Of a stretch of DNA of 64,000 nt, positions 1-8,987 are shown piece by piece. The translations under genes and the position numbers were made by a program. Location of the stretch: assembly GCA_013178375.1 (NCBI GenBank), contig JABLXQ010000041.1, forward strand, positions 56,833 through 120,832, written 5' to 3'. The notes beneath the pieces were generated by a model. That model was given only the letters and a program-made list of their open reading frames with translations. It ran no database searches and had not been told where the DNA came from. Each line of letters begins with the position of its first letter. Position 1 is the stretch's first letter. This DNA is from Gammaproteobacteria bacterium (GTDB lineage Bacteria > Pseudomonadota > Gammaproteobacteria > Pseudomonadales > Ketobacteraceae).

Positions 1-2
1 AT

Positions 3-986
3 TTCACCGACGTGATTGCTGAGCTGGAAGAGCGCAAGCGCGAACTGGTGCGGGAAGTGGAGGCGCGCATGCTGGTGCAGCAGGCCACCGATCATTTCTT
101 CGAATTTATGGAAAAGCGGTTCCAGCCGGATCTTTCCGTGCGCCTGTCTGCTGACAGCGTGGAAAAACACCGCGACGCCGTGCAGGATGTGATCGACCGC
201 ATCCGCCGCAAGCGCAAGGAATTCAAGCACGACGCCGAGAAAAAACTGCGGCAGCTGGCGCCTGAACTGGCGCAACCGGGAAGGTCGGTGCTGTATTTCG
301 TGCTCGACACCATTGAAGACCGCATGCGCCGCGCCGCCGATCTGATGCTGCCGGCGTTGCGGCGCGCGTTGCAAAGTTTCACCAAGCGGGCCGACATCAT
401 CATTCGTCAACTGTCGTATCTGAATGCCCAGCGCGACAACGACGTGGTGGAAGTCTGCCGCCAGCTGGCGCAACTGCCGGAAGCGGACCAGAGCGCACGG
501 CTGGAACAGGCGGGGCTGGAACTGGCGCCGCTGCGGGTGCAGCTGATCGACCCCGAGCAGGTGCGCCTGACCCAGCGTCGCGAACAGATGCCACTGGATA
601 CCCGGGTGGAAGAGGAGCAGGCCGTCAGCGAACAGAACCGGCGCGAAATGCTGGTGCAGAACCTGCTGGACCAGGCGTTTGTCATGCACAACGAAGGCCT
701 GCGCGATTACGTGGTGCAGGCGATGGCAGGCGGCAGCCGCATCAGCACGGCCGATCTGCCGGTGCACAATGCCCGCGAACTGCTGGCCATGGCTCACGCC
801 ATTGAAACCGCGTCGCACCAGCATTTCGACAGCGATTACCGCTTCCAGGTGGAATACGCCGGCGGGCAGGGCAAGAATAATTTCTTCGACACGTTCGACA
901 TTTTCCATATCGAACTGGTGCACGGCGCTTTTCATATAGAACCGGTGCACGGCACTGGCGCCGCTCCAGCTCCCGCAACTGAATGA
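3..986 (+). CDS. jetA: Wadjet JetA (MksF-like), 5' truncated by window edge
   Basis: The frame is open from the first bases of the window, so the real start lies upstream and only about the last 328 codons are visible. The protein is helical, charged and rich in Gln, Arg and Glu, as expected for the kleisin-like subunit (JetA/MksF, DUF3375 type) of the Wadjet SMC-like complex. In that complex JetA bridges the JetC ATPase heads and carries JetB. The assignment rests mainly on the order and spacing of the following genes (jetB 24 bases downstream, then jetC and jetD); the fragment alone would be hard to name. The C-terminus carries a tandem 9-residue repeat, FHIELVHGA then FHIEPVHGT (bases 903-956), and a 12-base direct repeat crosses the stop codon (978-989 and 992-1003). 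Confidence 0.8.
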   Translation, partial: FTDVIAELEERKRELVREVEARMLVQQATDHFFEFMEKRFQPDLSVRLSADSVEKHRDAVQDVIDRIRRKRKEFKHDAEKKLRQLAPELAQPGRSVLYFVLDTIEDRMRRAADLMLPALRRALQSFTKRADIIIRQLSYLNAQRDNDVVEVCRQLAQLPEADQSARLEQAGLELAPLRVQLIDPEQVRLTQRREQMPLDTRVEEEQAVSEQNRREMLVQNLLDQAFVMHNEGLRDYVVQAMAGGSRISTADLPVHNARELLAMAHAIETASHQHFDSDYRFQVEYAGGQGKNNFFDTFDIFHIELVHGAFHIEPVHGTGAAPAPATE

Positions 987-1010
987 ATCCGACTGAATGA
1001 ATCAAACTGC

Positions 1011-1742
1011 ATGAACCTATCCGAATTGCTGCAACAGAAACTCAGTGCCAAACAGTTCAGTGCCGATGAATTCAGCGAGCTGCTGATCCGGCTGCTGGAT
1101 TACGGCGTGATCTGCCGGGATGAAAGCCAGATCGAGGAACAGCTGTACGACCGTTACCTGCAATTGCACGATCTGGTGGAGGACTATCTGTCACCGCTGC
1201 GGGTGCGTATCCAGCACGACAAGCGTTTCTGCTTCGTGCGGATTTTTCCGCCCGGTGCACAGGTGCCCGGATTGCCCGATGACGACGCCCAGCCGTTCAG
1301 CGGTGGTCTGCGGGCGCAGCTGAGCCAGCAGGAAGTGGCAACGGTGCTGGTGCTGCGCGCCGAATACGACAAGGCGCTGCGGGAAGGACAGATCGACGAG
1401 CAGGGTTCGGTGATGCTGTCGCTGGAAGCGCTGGGCATTGCGCTGAAGAATCTGCTCAACCGCACCTTGCCGGAAAAGAAAACCGAGCGCGCGCAACTGT
1501 TCCGGCGTTTGCGCCAGTTGCGGCTGATCCAGTTCAGCCAGGGCAGCGATCTGATGCAGCAGGATGCCTGGCTGAAAATCCGGCCCTCGATCACCAGCTT
1601 CGTCAATGAAACCATCCTGCAGAATCTGGGGGCTGGTCTTGCCGGCACTGCTCCGGCTGAGGATGCTGATTCACTCGACGAAGATGCGTCGGAAATGACA
1701 AGCAAACCCGCTTCCACCCTGTTTGCCGTGGGCGAGGAATAA
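1011..1742 (+). CDS. jetB: Wadjet JetB (MksE-like, DUF4194)
   Basis: This 243-residue soluble protein matches the JetB/MksE (DUF4194) subunit, the KITE-type winged-helix partner that binds the kleisin JetA in the Wadjet loop-extruding complex. Visible features are the N-terminal segment [17 protein letters not shown], a central acid-Arg rich region with [13 protein letters not shown], and the C-terminal winged-helix-like [13 protein letters not shown] followed by a Ser/Asp/Glu-rich tail. It sits 24 bases after jetA and only 3 bases before jetC, so it is surely co-transcribed. No enzymatic residues are expected; its role is structural and regulatory. Length is typical of the family. Confidence 0.85.
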   Translation: MNLSELLQQKLSAKQFSADEFSELLIRLLDYGVICRDESQIEEQLYDRYLQLHDLVEDYLSPLRVRIQHDKRFCFVRIFPPGAQVPGLPDDDAQPFSGGLRAQLSQQEVATVLVLRAEYDKALREGQIDEQGSVMLSLEALGIALKNLLNRTLPEKKTERAQLFRRLRQLRLIQFSQGSDLMQQDAWLKIRPSITSFVNETILQNLGAGLAGTAPAEDADSLDEDASEMTSKPASTLFAVGEE

Positions 1743-1745
1743 CGC

Positions 1746-4700
1746 ATGTTTCTGAAAAAGATGCTCTACGTGAACTGGGGCAACATTCCGCAACTGGAAC
1801 TGGACTTCGGTCCGGTGAACCTGTTTTCCGGCGGCAACGGTTCCGGCAAGACTACGGCGGCGGACGGTATTCAAACCCTGATGACCGCCGCCTATGAAAA
1901 TCTGTTCAACTTCAACCCGGGCCAGGATGAAACCACTCAGCGCGGCCGTGGCGGCAAGCAGGTGCGCACGCTGGCGTCCTATGTGCTGGGTTGCGATGAC
2001 GGCAGTTATGCGCGGCTGTCCACCACCGACGGTTATCTGGGCGCGGTGTTCGCGCCGGGGCGTGGGGAAAAGGCTGAACCCTTCACCATCCTGATGGGCA
2101 TGCGCGCGCACCTGGACAGCGCCGGCAACCAGCGGCAGGCGCGGCTGGACGACGTGCAATTTTTCATCCTGCCCGCAATCGAGTTGAGCCTCGATAAGCT
2201 GGTACGCAGTTATAGCGACGGTAAACATGTGGTGCCGATTCACGAACTGACGGACCTGCTGCAGCGCGAATTCGGCAAGAAAGCGCTGGAGGTCTACGAC
2301 AAAAAAGGCGCTTATTTACGCCGGCTTTATGGCCTGCTGCGGGGCAAGCGCGACGCCGTGTCGGATCGTGAAGCGAAGCATGCGGCGCGCACGTTCGCCA
2401 ATTTCATGGCCTACAAGCCAGTGAAAAGCATCAACGATTTTGTCGCCGAGGAAATCCTGGAGAAAAAGGATCTGGGCGAAGCGATCCGCACTGTGTCCGA
2501 CCTGATGAAAACCATTCACGGAATGGAAGAGGACGCACGTCATATCCGTGAATCGCTGGGCATCCTGCAGCAGGCGTCTGCCACCAGCAGCCATTATGTC
2601 GAACACTGGATTCTGCGCGCCGTGCTGCGCTACCAGGAAGCCAGCCGCCAGTTCCAGCTGAAACAGAAAGCCTATATCGATACCAAACAACTGCAGAAGA
2701 AACTGCAGGACGATATCCAGGAACGTGAAACCCGGCTGGCGGTGAACCGCGAGCGCCGGGCAGAAACCCACCAGCAGATCGTGGAGCTGGAAGCGCAGCG
2801 GCGCGGCATTTCGGTGCTGAATGAAAAGGACCAGCTGCAGGCCACCATTACCAAATTACAGCATGCGTTGACCGGCAAGGCTGCACCCTTGCTGCAGCAG
2901 GACCAGCAGTTGCGCCGCAATCTGGACAGCACCAAACAGATCGCCGCCAGCCTGCAGCAGCAGTCCTGGGGCACCGACATCGCCGCGCTGGACCAGAAGC
3001 CATTGCGGGAATCCCTGCGCGCGGTGCTGAAACTGGAGCAGACCCACGGCATTGACCTGCAGCGCCTGTTCAATCGCGACTGGGTGGATATAGCACCGCT
3101 GGAAGAATATCTCGACCGCGCCATTGAACTGGATACGTTGCACAACCAGTGGAGCGACCGGCTGCATCTGTCAGCGTCGGAACAGGTCGCCAGCGTGCGC
3201 GATCAGCTGGCAGCATTGAAGAACGAATGGGAGCGCGAACTGCAGTCCCAGCAGCGTCAGCTGCAGCAGAAGGAAAAGGAAATTGCGCAGCTGGAAGCGC
3301 GCAAGGTGTCTTATCCGCCCGGTGTGGAAGTGGCACTGAAAGCCATCCGCGCCCAGTGCCCCGATGCCGATCCGCGTGTGCTGTGCGATTACATCGACGT
3401 GCTCGATCCGCAATGGCAGATGGCTATCGAAGGCTATCTGGGTGGCGCGCGGTTTTCCATTATTGTGCAGCCGGAATACGAGGCCGAAGCCATCCGCATC
3501 GTGCGCAACCTGCCGGGCCAGCGTAACAGCGCGCGGGTGATCCAGGGCAGCAAGGCGCAACGTGATGCCGAACGTTTCCAGCCGGCGGCGGATTCCATCA
3601 TTCACATTCTGAAATTCCAGCATAAAACTGCCGAATATTACCTGCGTGCCAGTTACGGCAGCGTAGTGCGGGTGCCGGATGCAGAAACCCTGCGCTCCAC
3701 CGCGCGCGGGATTACCAGTAATGGTCTGGCGTCCGGCAATTACAGCATGTGGCGCTGCGATATTCCGGATGCGGAACTGGTGTTCGGCCAGAGTGCGCGC
3801 GAACGTGCTTTGGTGGCCAAGCAGAAAGAACTGGAGACGCTGCTGGCCGGTATGACCCAGCGCCAGCAGCAGGTGGAAGCCGCGCTGCAACTGTTCAAGG
3901 CAGTGACCAGCGTGCAGGGCATCAGCTTTGGCCGTACCCTGCAGGAAATGCTGGATATTCATCGTCAGCTCAAGCGCTCGGAACAGGCGCTGGCCCAGCT
4001 GGACACCGGTGATTTCGAACGCCTCGACGCGGAACTGGTGCAAACCCGTCAGCGTTTCGCCGAACTGGAAGCCGATCTGAAACAGCTGGAAAACGACAAG
4101 GGCCGCACCCAGGAGCAGCTGAACGCCGCCACCCGCGCCGCCGAGGCGCTGGACAAGGACAAGGAAAAACTGCAGAGCGAAGCCGAACGTAACGAAGCAG
4201 CAGTGCGCCACATCCAGCACTGGCAACCCCAGTGCGATGTCGATCAGCTGTTGCTGGATGCCGATGCGCAGCTCACCGTGGACGATCACAGCTTCTACCG
4301 CGACGAGCTGAACAACATCGACAAAATTCTGCAGCAGGACGCCAACAACCTGTTCAACACTATCATGCAGCACAACCAGCGCTGCAATCCGTTCGACGCC
4401 ATTGTCTATGATCCGGATTTTTCCCAGCTGCACGAACCGGCGTTCTTCAAGCGCATCAGCGATCTGGTGGTGGAGGTGGACAACATCCGCAACCGTCTGC
4501 AGAACAACGTACTGGTGGAAAAACACGAACACCTGACGCAGCTGCGTGACCGTTTCAATGAAACGTTTGTCAGCCACCTGTGCCACAGCATCTACCAGGC
4601 CATCAATGATGGCGAGCGGGCGCTGAAGGATCTCAACCGTGAGCTGGAACATCACCGCTTCGGCACCGACCAGGAACGTTTCTATTTCGCCTGGGACTGG

Positions 4701-5381
4701 GTGCCGGAATTCAGGGAATACTGGCGTTTCTTCAAGGAAGTGTCGCAGCTGCCGAATCAGGGCGATGGCGTCAGCCTGTTCGACATGGAATTGCCGAAAG
4801 CGGTGCAATCCGTGCGGGAAAAACTGGTGGCCATGCTGCTGGATGATGATGAACAGAAAGCCTTCCGTGAACTGCAACGCATTGCCGATTACCGTCACTA
4901 CCGCAACTATGAAATCTACAAGGAACCGCTGGGCAAGGCGCCGATTCCGCTCAGCCAGTATGGCACCGGCTCTGGCGGCCAGCTGGAAACGCCGGCGTAC
5001 ATTATCCGCTCAGCCGCGATCACGTCCGCCTTCCGTTTCAACGAAGGCAACACCCATCTGCGCATGGTGCTGGTGGACGAAGCCTTTTCCAAAATGGACG
5101 AGACCCGTTCCCGTGAAGTCATCAGTTATCTGACCGACACGCTGGGCCTGCAACTGGTGTTCATCATGCCCACCAGCAAATCTGGCCCGTTCATGGACAT
5201 CATTTCCAACCAGACCGTGTTTTCCAAATGCCAGAGCACGCGCAAGATCGGCGAACTCAATACGCGCGTGCTGGTGGACCGCAAGGAATGCAATCAGGAG
5301 CGTATCAAAGCGTTGTGGCAGCAGCAGCGTACCTCGATTCGCGAACAGGCGACGCTGGATTTCATGGAAGGAATTGAATGA
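1746..5381 (+). CDS. jetC: Wadjet JetC, SMC-like ATPase (MksB-type)
   Basis: This 1211-residue SMC/Rad50-like ATPase is the motor of the Wadjet complex, which extrudes loops on circular plasmid DNA before cleavage by JetD. A Walker A motif GGNGSGKT lies at residues 29-36. Two long coiled-coil arms rich in Gln, Glu, Lys and Leu occupy roughly 230-520 and 690-870, around a hinge-like region near 530-680. Near the C-terminus the signature GTGSGGQLE (about residue 1073) and Walker B MVLVDEAFSKMDE (about 1108-1120) complete the split ABC head. The ATG is 3 bases after jetB, and its stop overlaps the jetD start by 4 bases (ATGA). All ATPase motifs look intact, so the system is predicted to be active. 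Confidence 0.93.
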   Translation: MFLKKMLYVNWGNIPQLELDFGPVNLFSGGNGSGKTTAADGIQTLMTAAYENLFNFNPGQDETTQRGRGGKQVRTLASYVLGCDDGSYARLSTTDGYLGAVFAPGRGEKAEPFTILMGMRAHLDSAGNQRQARLDDVQFFILPAIELSLDKLVRSYSDGKHVVPIHELTDLLQREFGKKALEVYDKKGAYLRRLYGLLRGKRDAVSDREAKHAARTFANFMAYKPVKSINDFVAEEILEKKDLGEAIRTVSDLMKTIHGMEEDARHIRESLGILQQASATSSHYVEHWILRAVLRYQEASRQFQLKQKAYIDTKQLQKKLQDDIQERETRLAVNRERRAETHQQIVELEAQRRGISVLNEKDQLQATITKLQHALTGKAAPLLQQDQQLRRNLDSTKQIAASLQQQSWGTDIAALDQKPLRESLRAVLKLEQTHGIDLQRLFNRDWVDIAPLEEYLDRAIELDTLHNQWSDRLHLSASEQVASVRDQLAALKNEWERELQSQQRQLQQKEKEIAQLEARKVSYPPGVEVALKAIRAQCPDADPRVLCDYIDVLDPQWQMAIEGYLGGARFSIIVQPEYEAEAIRIVRNLPGQRNSARVIQGSKAQRDAERFQPAADSIIHILKFQHKTAEYYLRASYGSVVRVPDAETLRSTARGITSNGLASGNYSMWRCDIPDAELVFGQSARERALVAKQKELETLLAGMTQRQQQVEAALQLFKAVTSVQGISFGRTLQEMLDIHRQLKRSEQALAQLDTGDFERLDAELVQTRQRFAELEADLKQLENDKGRTQEQLNAATRAAEALDKDKEKLQSEAERNEAAVRHIQHWQPQCDVDQLLLDADAQLTVDDHSFYRDELNNIDKILQQDANNLFNTIMQHNQRCNPFDAIVYDPDFSQLHEPAFFKRISDLVVEVDNIRNRLQNNVLVEKHEHLTQLRDRFNETFVSHLCHSIYQAINDGERALKDLNRELEHHRFGTDQERFYFAWDWVPEFREYWRFFKEVSQLPNQGDGVSLFDMELPKAVQSVREKLVAMLLDDDEQKAFRELQRIADYRHYRNYEIYKEPLGKAPIPLSQYGTGSGGQLETPAYIIRSAAITSAFRFNEGNTHLRMVLVDEAFSKMDETRSREVISYLTDTLGLQLVFIMPTSKSGPFMDIISNQTVFSKCQSTRKIGELNTRVLVDRKECNQERIKALWQQQRTSIREQATLDFMEGIE

Positions 5382-6547
5382 GTGCGCAGGAGTGTCCGGT
5401 CTGGGTGCGGGAAGAGCCCTTTATCCAGCACATTCTGAAATTGCTGCTGCGCAAGGCGGAAACAGGCCACCAGCCCCGGGTGCGCATCAGCGAAAAGACA
5501 GTCTGGTGTGCGCCGCTGTTCGATTACAATCACAACCAGGGGCCGCGTCTGTTCGGGCTGTTGCAATTGCTGGCGGAGCGCGATTTCGATCTGTTGCTGA
5601 TCAGCCTGTCATCCAGACGCAAGAAACAGTTCGAAACCGAATATGAAGGCGCGTATGTCGAACTGAAACGTCCAGCGATGCCTCTGTTGCGCAAGTGGCT
5701 GGAACTGCCCGCCTACGATGAATATCCGCTTACCATGCAGGACGCGGTGTATCGCCAGCGCACGACATTTGCCGATCAGGGAGCGTCGCTGCTGGCGGCC
5801 ATGCGCCATCTGAAAGTCCCCGGCAAATCTGCTGACGAGGTCATTGCCGCGTTCACCCGGATTCCCGTGCGGGCAGAGCACTGCCTGTCGTTGCGGGAGT
5901 TGTCTGCCAGCTGTTTCTGGGGCGATTCAAAGTATCTCGACAGCCGGCAGGAGTTGCTGATAAAGCTGTTCCCGCAGGTCATGCAATCGCTGGCGCGGCG
6001 TGCCCGTTTGCTGCAGGTGAAATTGCCGGAGCAGATCGATGGCGTGCTGGTCATTGAAAACCAGGACACGTTTGTGCGCGCCTGCCTGGGCCAGTTGCCA
6101 GCTGCTGACAATCTGGCGATTGTCTATGGAGCCGGTTTCCGCGCGACGGCTGACGGCATTCGTCAGCGTGGCAGTGTGATGTTTGCCGGTGTGGAGAATC
6201 CACGCGCAGACGTGGCAGCCACATTCGCCGTGCGCACGCAGTTTGAAAATGACTGGTTCAGTCACGAGGACCACTGGCCGGTGTATTTTTTTGGTGATCT
6301 GGATTATTCCGGCATGGCGATCCTGGCCGGCTTGCGCAGGCAGTTTGGCAGCGCACAGGCGTGGCAACCGGGTTACGATATTCTTATACAGCAACTGCGG
6401 GCCGGTGGTGGTCACAGCGCTGATCAATCAGGCAAGACCCAGCAGAAAGCCGTTCTGGCCACCGGCTGCCCCTACGCGGATTCAGTGCTGATACCAGTAT
6501 TGCAACAGACCAACCGATTCATGGATCAGGAGTTTCAACCAGTGTGA
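5378..6547 (+). CDS. jetD: Wadjet JetD, Toprim-containing nuclease
   Basis: JetD (DUF3322/DUF2220) is the topoisomerase-VI-like nuclease subunit that cuts plasmid DNA once the JetABC motor has fully extruded it. The 389-residue protein has an N-terminal arm domain with the conserved patch RELSASCFWGDSK at about 173-185. A C-terminal Toprim fold follows, with the metal-binding Glu227 in VLVIEN and Asp307/Asp309 in FFGDLDYSG. These residues are all present, so cleavage activity is predicted. The ATG overlaps the jetC stop, and the jetD stop overlaps the following GTG start of a pseudouridine synthase gene by 4 bases. In Mks nomenclature this subunit corresponds to MksG. Confidence 0.9.
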   Translation: MSAQECPVWVREEPFIQHILKLLLRKAETGHQPRVRISEKTVWCAPLFDYNHNQGPRLFGLLQLLAERDFDLLLISLSSRRKKQFETEYEGAYVELKRPAMPLLRKWLELPAYDEYPLTMQDAVYRQRTTFADQGASLLAAMRHLKVPGKSADEVIAAFTRIPVRAEHCLSLRELSASCFWGDSKYLDSRQELLIKLFPQVMQSLARRARLLQVKLPEQIDGVLVIENQDTFVRACLGQLPAADNLAIVYGAGFRATADGIRQRGSVMFAGVENPRADVAATFAVRTQFENDWFSHEDHWPVYFFGDLDYSGMAILAGLRRQFGSAQAWQPGYDILIQQLRAGGGHSADQSGKTQQKAVLATGCPYADSVLIPVLQQTNRFMDQEFQPV

Positions 6548-7386
6548 ATACACCGCATTCCACCCGCATTACGCTGGAAGAAACCATTACCGCATCCTTG
6601 CCCAATGTCACCGACTACCTGGCGGAAAAAACCGGCCTGTCCAAAGGACGCATCAAGCACGCGTTGAACTGCGGCGCGCTGCGGATCAAAAAATCCCGCG
6701 GCGGATTCCAGCGGGTGCGACGCGCAACGGCCTCGGTGCCGGCCGGCAGCATGCTTTCATTTCATTTCGATGAAAATCTGCTGGCAATCAAACCGCCGCA
6801 GCCGGAGCTGTTGCTGGATCTGCAGCAATACAGCGTCTGGTTCAAGCCACCCATGGTACTGGCGCAGGGCAGCGAGTGGGGTGATCACTGCAGTTTGTTG
6901 CGGTTGGCGGAGCTGCATTTTCAGCAGAAACGCCAGTGTTTTCTGGTGCACCGGCTGGACCGCGAAGCCTGCGGCCTCATGCTGGTGGCGCATAGCGGGC
7001 AGATGGCAGACAAACTCAGCCACCTGTTTGCATCGCGGGAGATGGAGAAGCATTACCGTGTCCGTGTAGCCGGTAACATGGGTGTTACCGAAGGCAGCAT
7101 CACCACTCCGCTGGACGGCAAAAACGCCACGACGCATTTCGCCATGTTAGAAGAAAATGACACAAGCAGTCTGCTGTCTATTCAGATTGAAACGGGGCGC
7201 AAGCATCAAATCCGGCGCCACCTGGCTGAAACAGGGCATCCGGTCCTGGGTGATGCCCGTTATGGAGACGCAGCGCCTGGCGGTTTGCACCTTGCTGCTG
7301 TGCGCCTTTGCTATCAATGCCCTGTTCAGGGGCGTCGGCTGGATCTGGACGTTTCACCGGAAAAAATCGGCCGTTTCTGGCAGTAA
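6544..7386 (+). CDS. RluA-family RNA pseudouridine synthase, coupled to jetD
   Basis: This 280-residue protein belongs to the RluA/RsuA family of uridine-to-pseudouridine isomerases. The catalytic motif HRLDREACGL is at 136-145, with Asp139 as the predicted nucleophile, and the later conserved stretches ETGRKHQIRRHLA and HPVLGDARYGD are present. The first 65 residues resemble a short S4-like RNA-binding region (LSKGRIKHALNCGALRI). The GTG start is chosen because it overlaps the jetD stop (GTGA) and no better in-frame start exists nearby, so translation is probably coupled to the defence operon. Whether it modifies rRNA, tRNA or something related to defence cannot be told. It may simply be a housekeeping enzyme trapped at the end of the operon. 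Confidence 0.85.
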   Translation: MNTPHSTRITLEETITASLPNVTDYLAEKTGLSKGRIKHALNCGALRIKKSRGGFQRVRRATASVPAGSMLSFHFDENLLAIKPPQPELLLDLQQYSVWFKPPMVLAQGSEWGDHCSLLRLAELHFQQKRQCFLVHRLDREACGLMLVAHSGQMADKLSHLFASREMEKHYRVRVAGNMGVTEGSITTPLDGKNATTHFAMLEENDTSSLLSIQIETGRKHQIRRHLAETGHPVLGDARYGDAAPGGLHLAAVRLCYQCPVQGRRLDLDVSPEKIGRFWQ

Positions 7387-7393
7387 ATCCCCG

Positions 7394-7421
7394 TTGACGG
7401 GCAAGTGGTTAGGGCTATAAT
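7394..7421 (+). promoter_or_regulatory. Sigma-70 promoter of the cold-shock gene
   Basis: TTGACG (7394-7399) and a perfect TATAAT (7416-7421) are separated by 16 bases. Transcription would begin near 7428 and leave a leader of about 160 bases before the cold-shock start codon at 7590. Such long leaders are usual for cspA-type genes, where they act as temperature-responsive mRNA structures. Confidence 0.8.
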
Positions 7422-7589
7422 CGGTTAAGCATTGCCGAACGCAGTGTGCCAAAGTGATTGTTCAAAACGAAAAGCCCGTAAGTTTTTCTCGTCGTGATCA
7501 TCATCAGTAACTCCTGCCGCCAGCCTTGCGTCGTGTCGCGACACCTTCGGGTAATTCGTAAATTCTTTGGTAAAAGTCAGGAAAATTTT

Positions 7590-7799
7590 ATGGCAAATGC
7601 TTCAACAGGCAAAGTTAAATGGTTCAACGAATCCAAAGGTTTTGGTTTTATTGAACAGGATAACGGCCCCGATGTATTCGTTCATTTCAGTGCAATCAGT
7701 GGTTCAGGTTTCCGCACCCTGACCGAAGGTCAACGAGTCCAGTTCAACGTGACGCAAGGCCAGAAAGGGCCTCAGGCAGAAAACGTACAGCCAATCTAA
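7590..7799 (+). CDS. Cold-shock domain protein, CspA family
   Basis: This 69-residue single cold-shock domain protein binds single-stranded nucleic acid and melts mRNA structure at low temperature. Both RNA-binding motifs are present: RNP1 (KGFGFIE, from residue 16) and RNP2 (VFVHFSAI, from residue 29). The longer frame upstream is leader RNA; the ATG at 7590 is preferred because AGGA lies just upstream and family members begin with [13 protein letters not shown]. The gene stands alone, with its own strong promoter and a perfect rho-independent terminator, so it is a monocistronic unit separate from the Wadjet operon. Confidence 0.95.
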   Translation: MANASTGKVKWFNESKGFGFIEQDNGPDVFVHFSAISGSGFRTLTEGQRVQFNVTQGQKGPQAENVQPI

Positions 7800-7808
7800 G
7801 CAAGACAA

Positions 7809-7848
7809 AGAAGGGTGAAGCCAAAAACTTCACCCTTCTGCGTTTTTA
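7809..7848 (+). terminator. Rho-independent terminator of the cold-shock gene
   Basis: A perfect 12-base-pair stem (7809-7820 with 7828-7839), a 7-base loop of mostly A, and then a T run (7843-7848). It lies 9 bases after the csp stop codon. Confidence 0.9.
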
Positions 7849-7922
7849 CTGCTGTTCAGTATGGTGCAGATGAACATTCATCTGCAGCGAGGGATCACGT
7901 CTCACTGCGCTGCGCCAGCTTT

Positions 7923-7958
7923 CCTGCAATTCCAAATGGGCCTGCAATTCCAAGTGGG
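7923..7958. repeat. 18-bp tandem duplication
   Basis: Two adjacent copies, CCTGCAATTCCAAATGGG (7923-7940) and CCTGCAATTCCAAGTGGG (7941-7958), differ at one base. They lie in the intergenic tail between the csp terminator and the SDR stop codon. Confidence 0.85.
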
Positions 7959-7965
7959 TGTACTG

Positions 7966-8973
7966 TCAGGCGGCAGAGGATCGCTTTGATAGTTGCTGCT
8001 GCTGGAACCAGTGGATGGAATCCTCCAGGGAAACGCGGATGTCGCGCGGGTTGTAGCCCAGTTCCCGTTTCGCCTTGCCGCAATCCATGTAGATGAACTG
8101 GGAACTGTATTTCAGCTCGCCCGGCACAATATAAGGTTTCTTGTGGGTGACATTGTTGGCGACCCATTCCCCCAGCAGCGCGCCACCGGATACCAGTAAC
8201 TTCGGCAATTCGATCTGGCGTTCACTGCGGCCCAGGATACGGGCGCACTGGCGGCAGAATTCCTCGCCCGCAATGTTTTCATTGCCCAGAATGTAGAGCT
8301 GCCCGCTGCGGCCTTTGTCTGCTGCCAGGATATGACCGGCTGCTACATCGCGCACGTCCACCACATTGAAACCGCCGGGAAACTTGAAGCGGGTGGCGCC
8401 ATTGATCATGCTGACGATGATGTTACCTGTGGGTGTGGGTGCCACGTCGCCGGGGCCAAACGGAAACGCGGGATTCACCACGGTGAGGTTCAGGCCGTGT
8501 TCGGCAAACCCCAGCGCTTCCTGCTGGCTCAGGTATTTCGACAGGATGTAGGGCAGGGCGTCGTACTGGTTGAACGGGGTGTCCTCGTTGGACAGCGCTT
8601 CACCCGGGGCGATACCGATGGCGGACAGCGAACTGGTATAGACCACTTTTTTCACTGTGGGCGTGTTCAGGCAGGACCACAGGATATTGCGGCTGCCCTG
8701 CAGGTTCACTTCCCACAGCGCGCGCCAGTCCGGCATCCAGGTGGCGTAGACGGCGGCCAGATGGAAAACCGTATCCACGTCCTGCACGATGTCTTTGGCG
8801 AATTGCTTGTCGAGAATGTCACCGCGCACGATGGTGGGCTGGAATTCGTCGATGTTGCGGGTGGATTCGCGCGGCATTACCGCTGCCTTCACCCGGATGC
8901 CTTTTTCAGTGAGTTGTTGCACCAGATGCGAGCCGATGAAACCTGCCGCGCCTGTGACCAGTACTTTTTTCAT
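7966..8973 (-). CDS. NAD(P)-dependent epimerase/dehydratase (extended SDR)
   Basis: This 335-residue extended short-chain dehydrogenase starts MKKVLVTGAAGFIGSH, with the Rossmann glycine motif at 8-14. Ser115 and the catalytic pair Tyr142/Lys146 (YILSK) are present. The family includes dihydroflavonol-4-reductase-like and hopanoid-associated sugar epimerases; the exact substrate (nucleotide sugar, steroid or ketone) cannot be read from sequence. The start at 8973 is chosen over an upstream in-frame codon because it gives the normal family N-terminus and leaves a 14-base gap to the upstream CBS gene, with which it is probably co-transcribed. Confidence 0.85.
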   Translation of the reverse strand: MKKVLVTGAAGFIGSHLVQQLTEKGIRVKAAVMPRESTRNIDEFQPTIVRGDILDKQFAKDIVQDVDTVFHLAAVYATWMPDWRALWEVNLQGSRNILWSCLNTPTVKKVVYTSSLSAIGIAPGEALSNEDTPFNQYDALPYILSKYLSQQEALGFAEHGLNLTVVNPAFPFGPGDVAPTPTGNIIVSMINGATRFKFPGGFNVVDVRDVAAGHILAADKGRSGQLYILGNENIAGEEFCRQCARILGRSERQIELPKLLVSGGALLGEWVANNVTHKKPYIVPGELKYSSQFIYMDCGKAKRELGYNPRDIRVSLEDSIHWFQQQQLSKRSSAA

Positions 8974-8987
8974 GTCTGCCCCCGTTT

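Noticed and set aside
3171..4898. 575-codon minus-strand open frame opposite jetC
   Set aside because: It lies wholly inside jetC, whose ATPase motifs are clear. The antisense frame has low complexity and no recognisable motif, as GC-rich third positions produce.
1..7386. Wadjet operon as a novel defence system
   Set aside because: Gene order jetABCD and all motifs match the described Wadjet/MksBEFG plasmid-defence system; only the coupled synthase is unusual.
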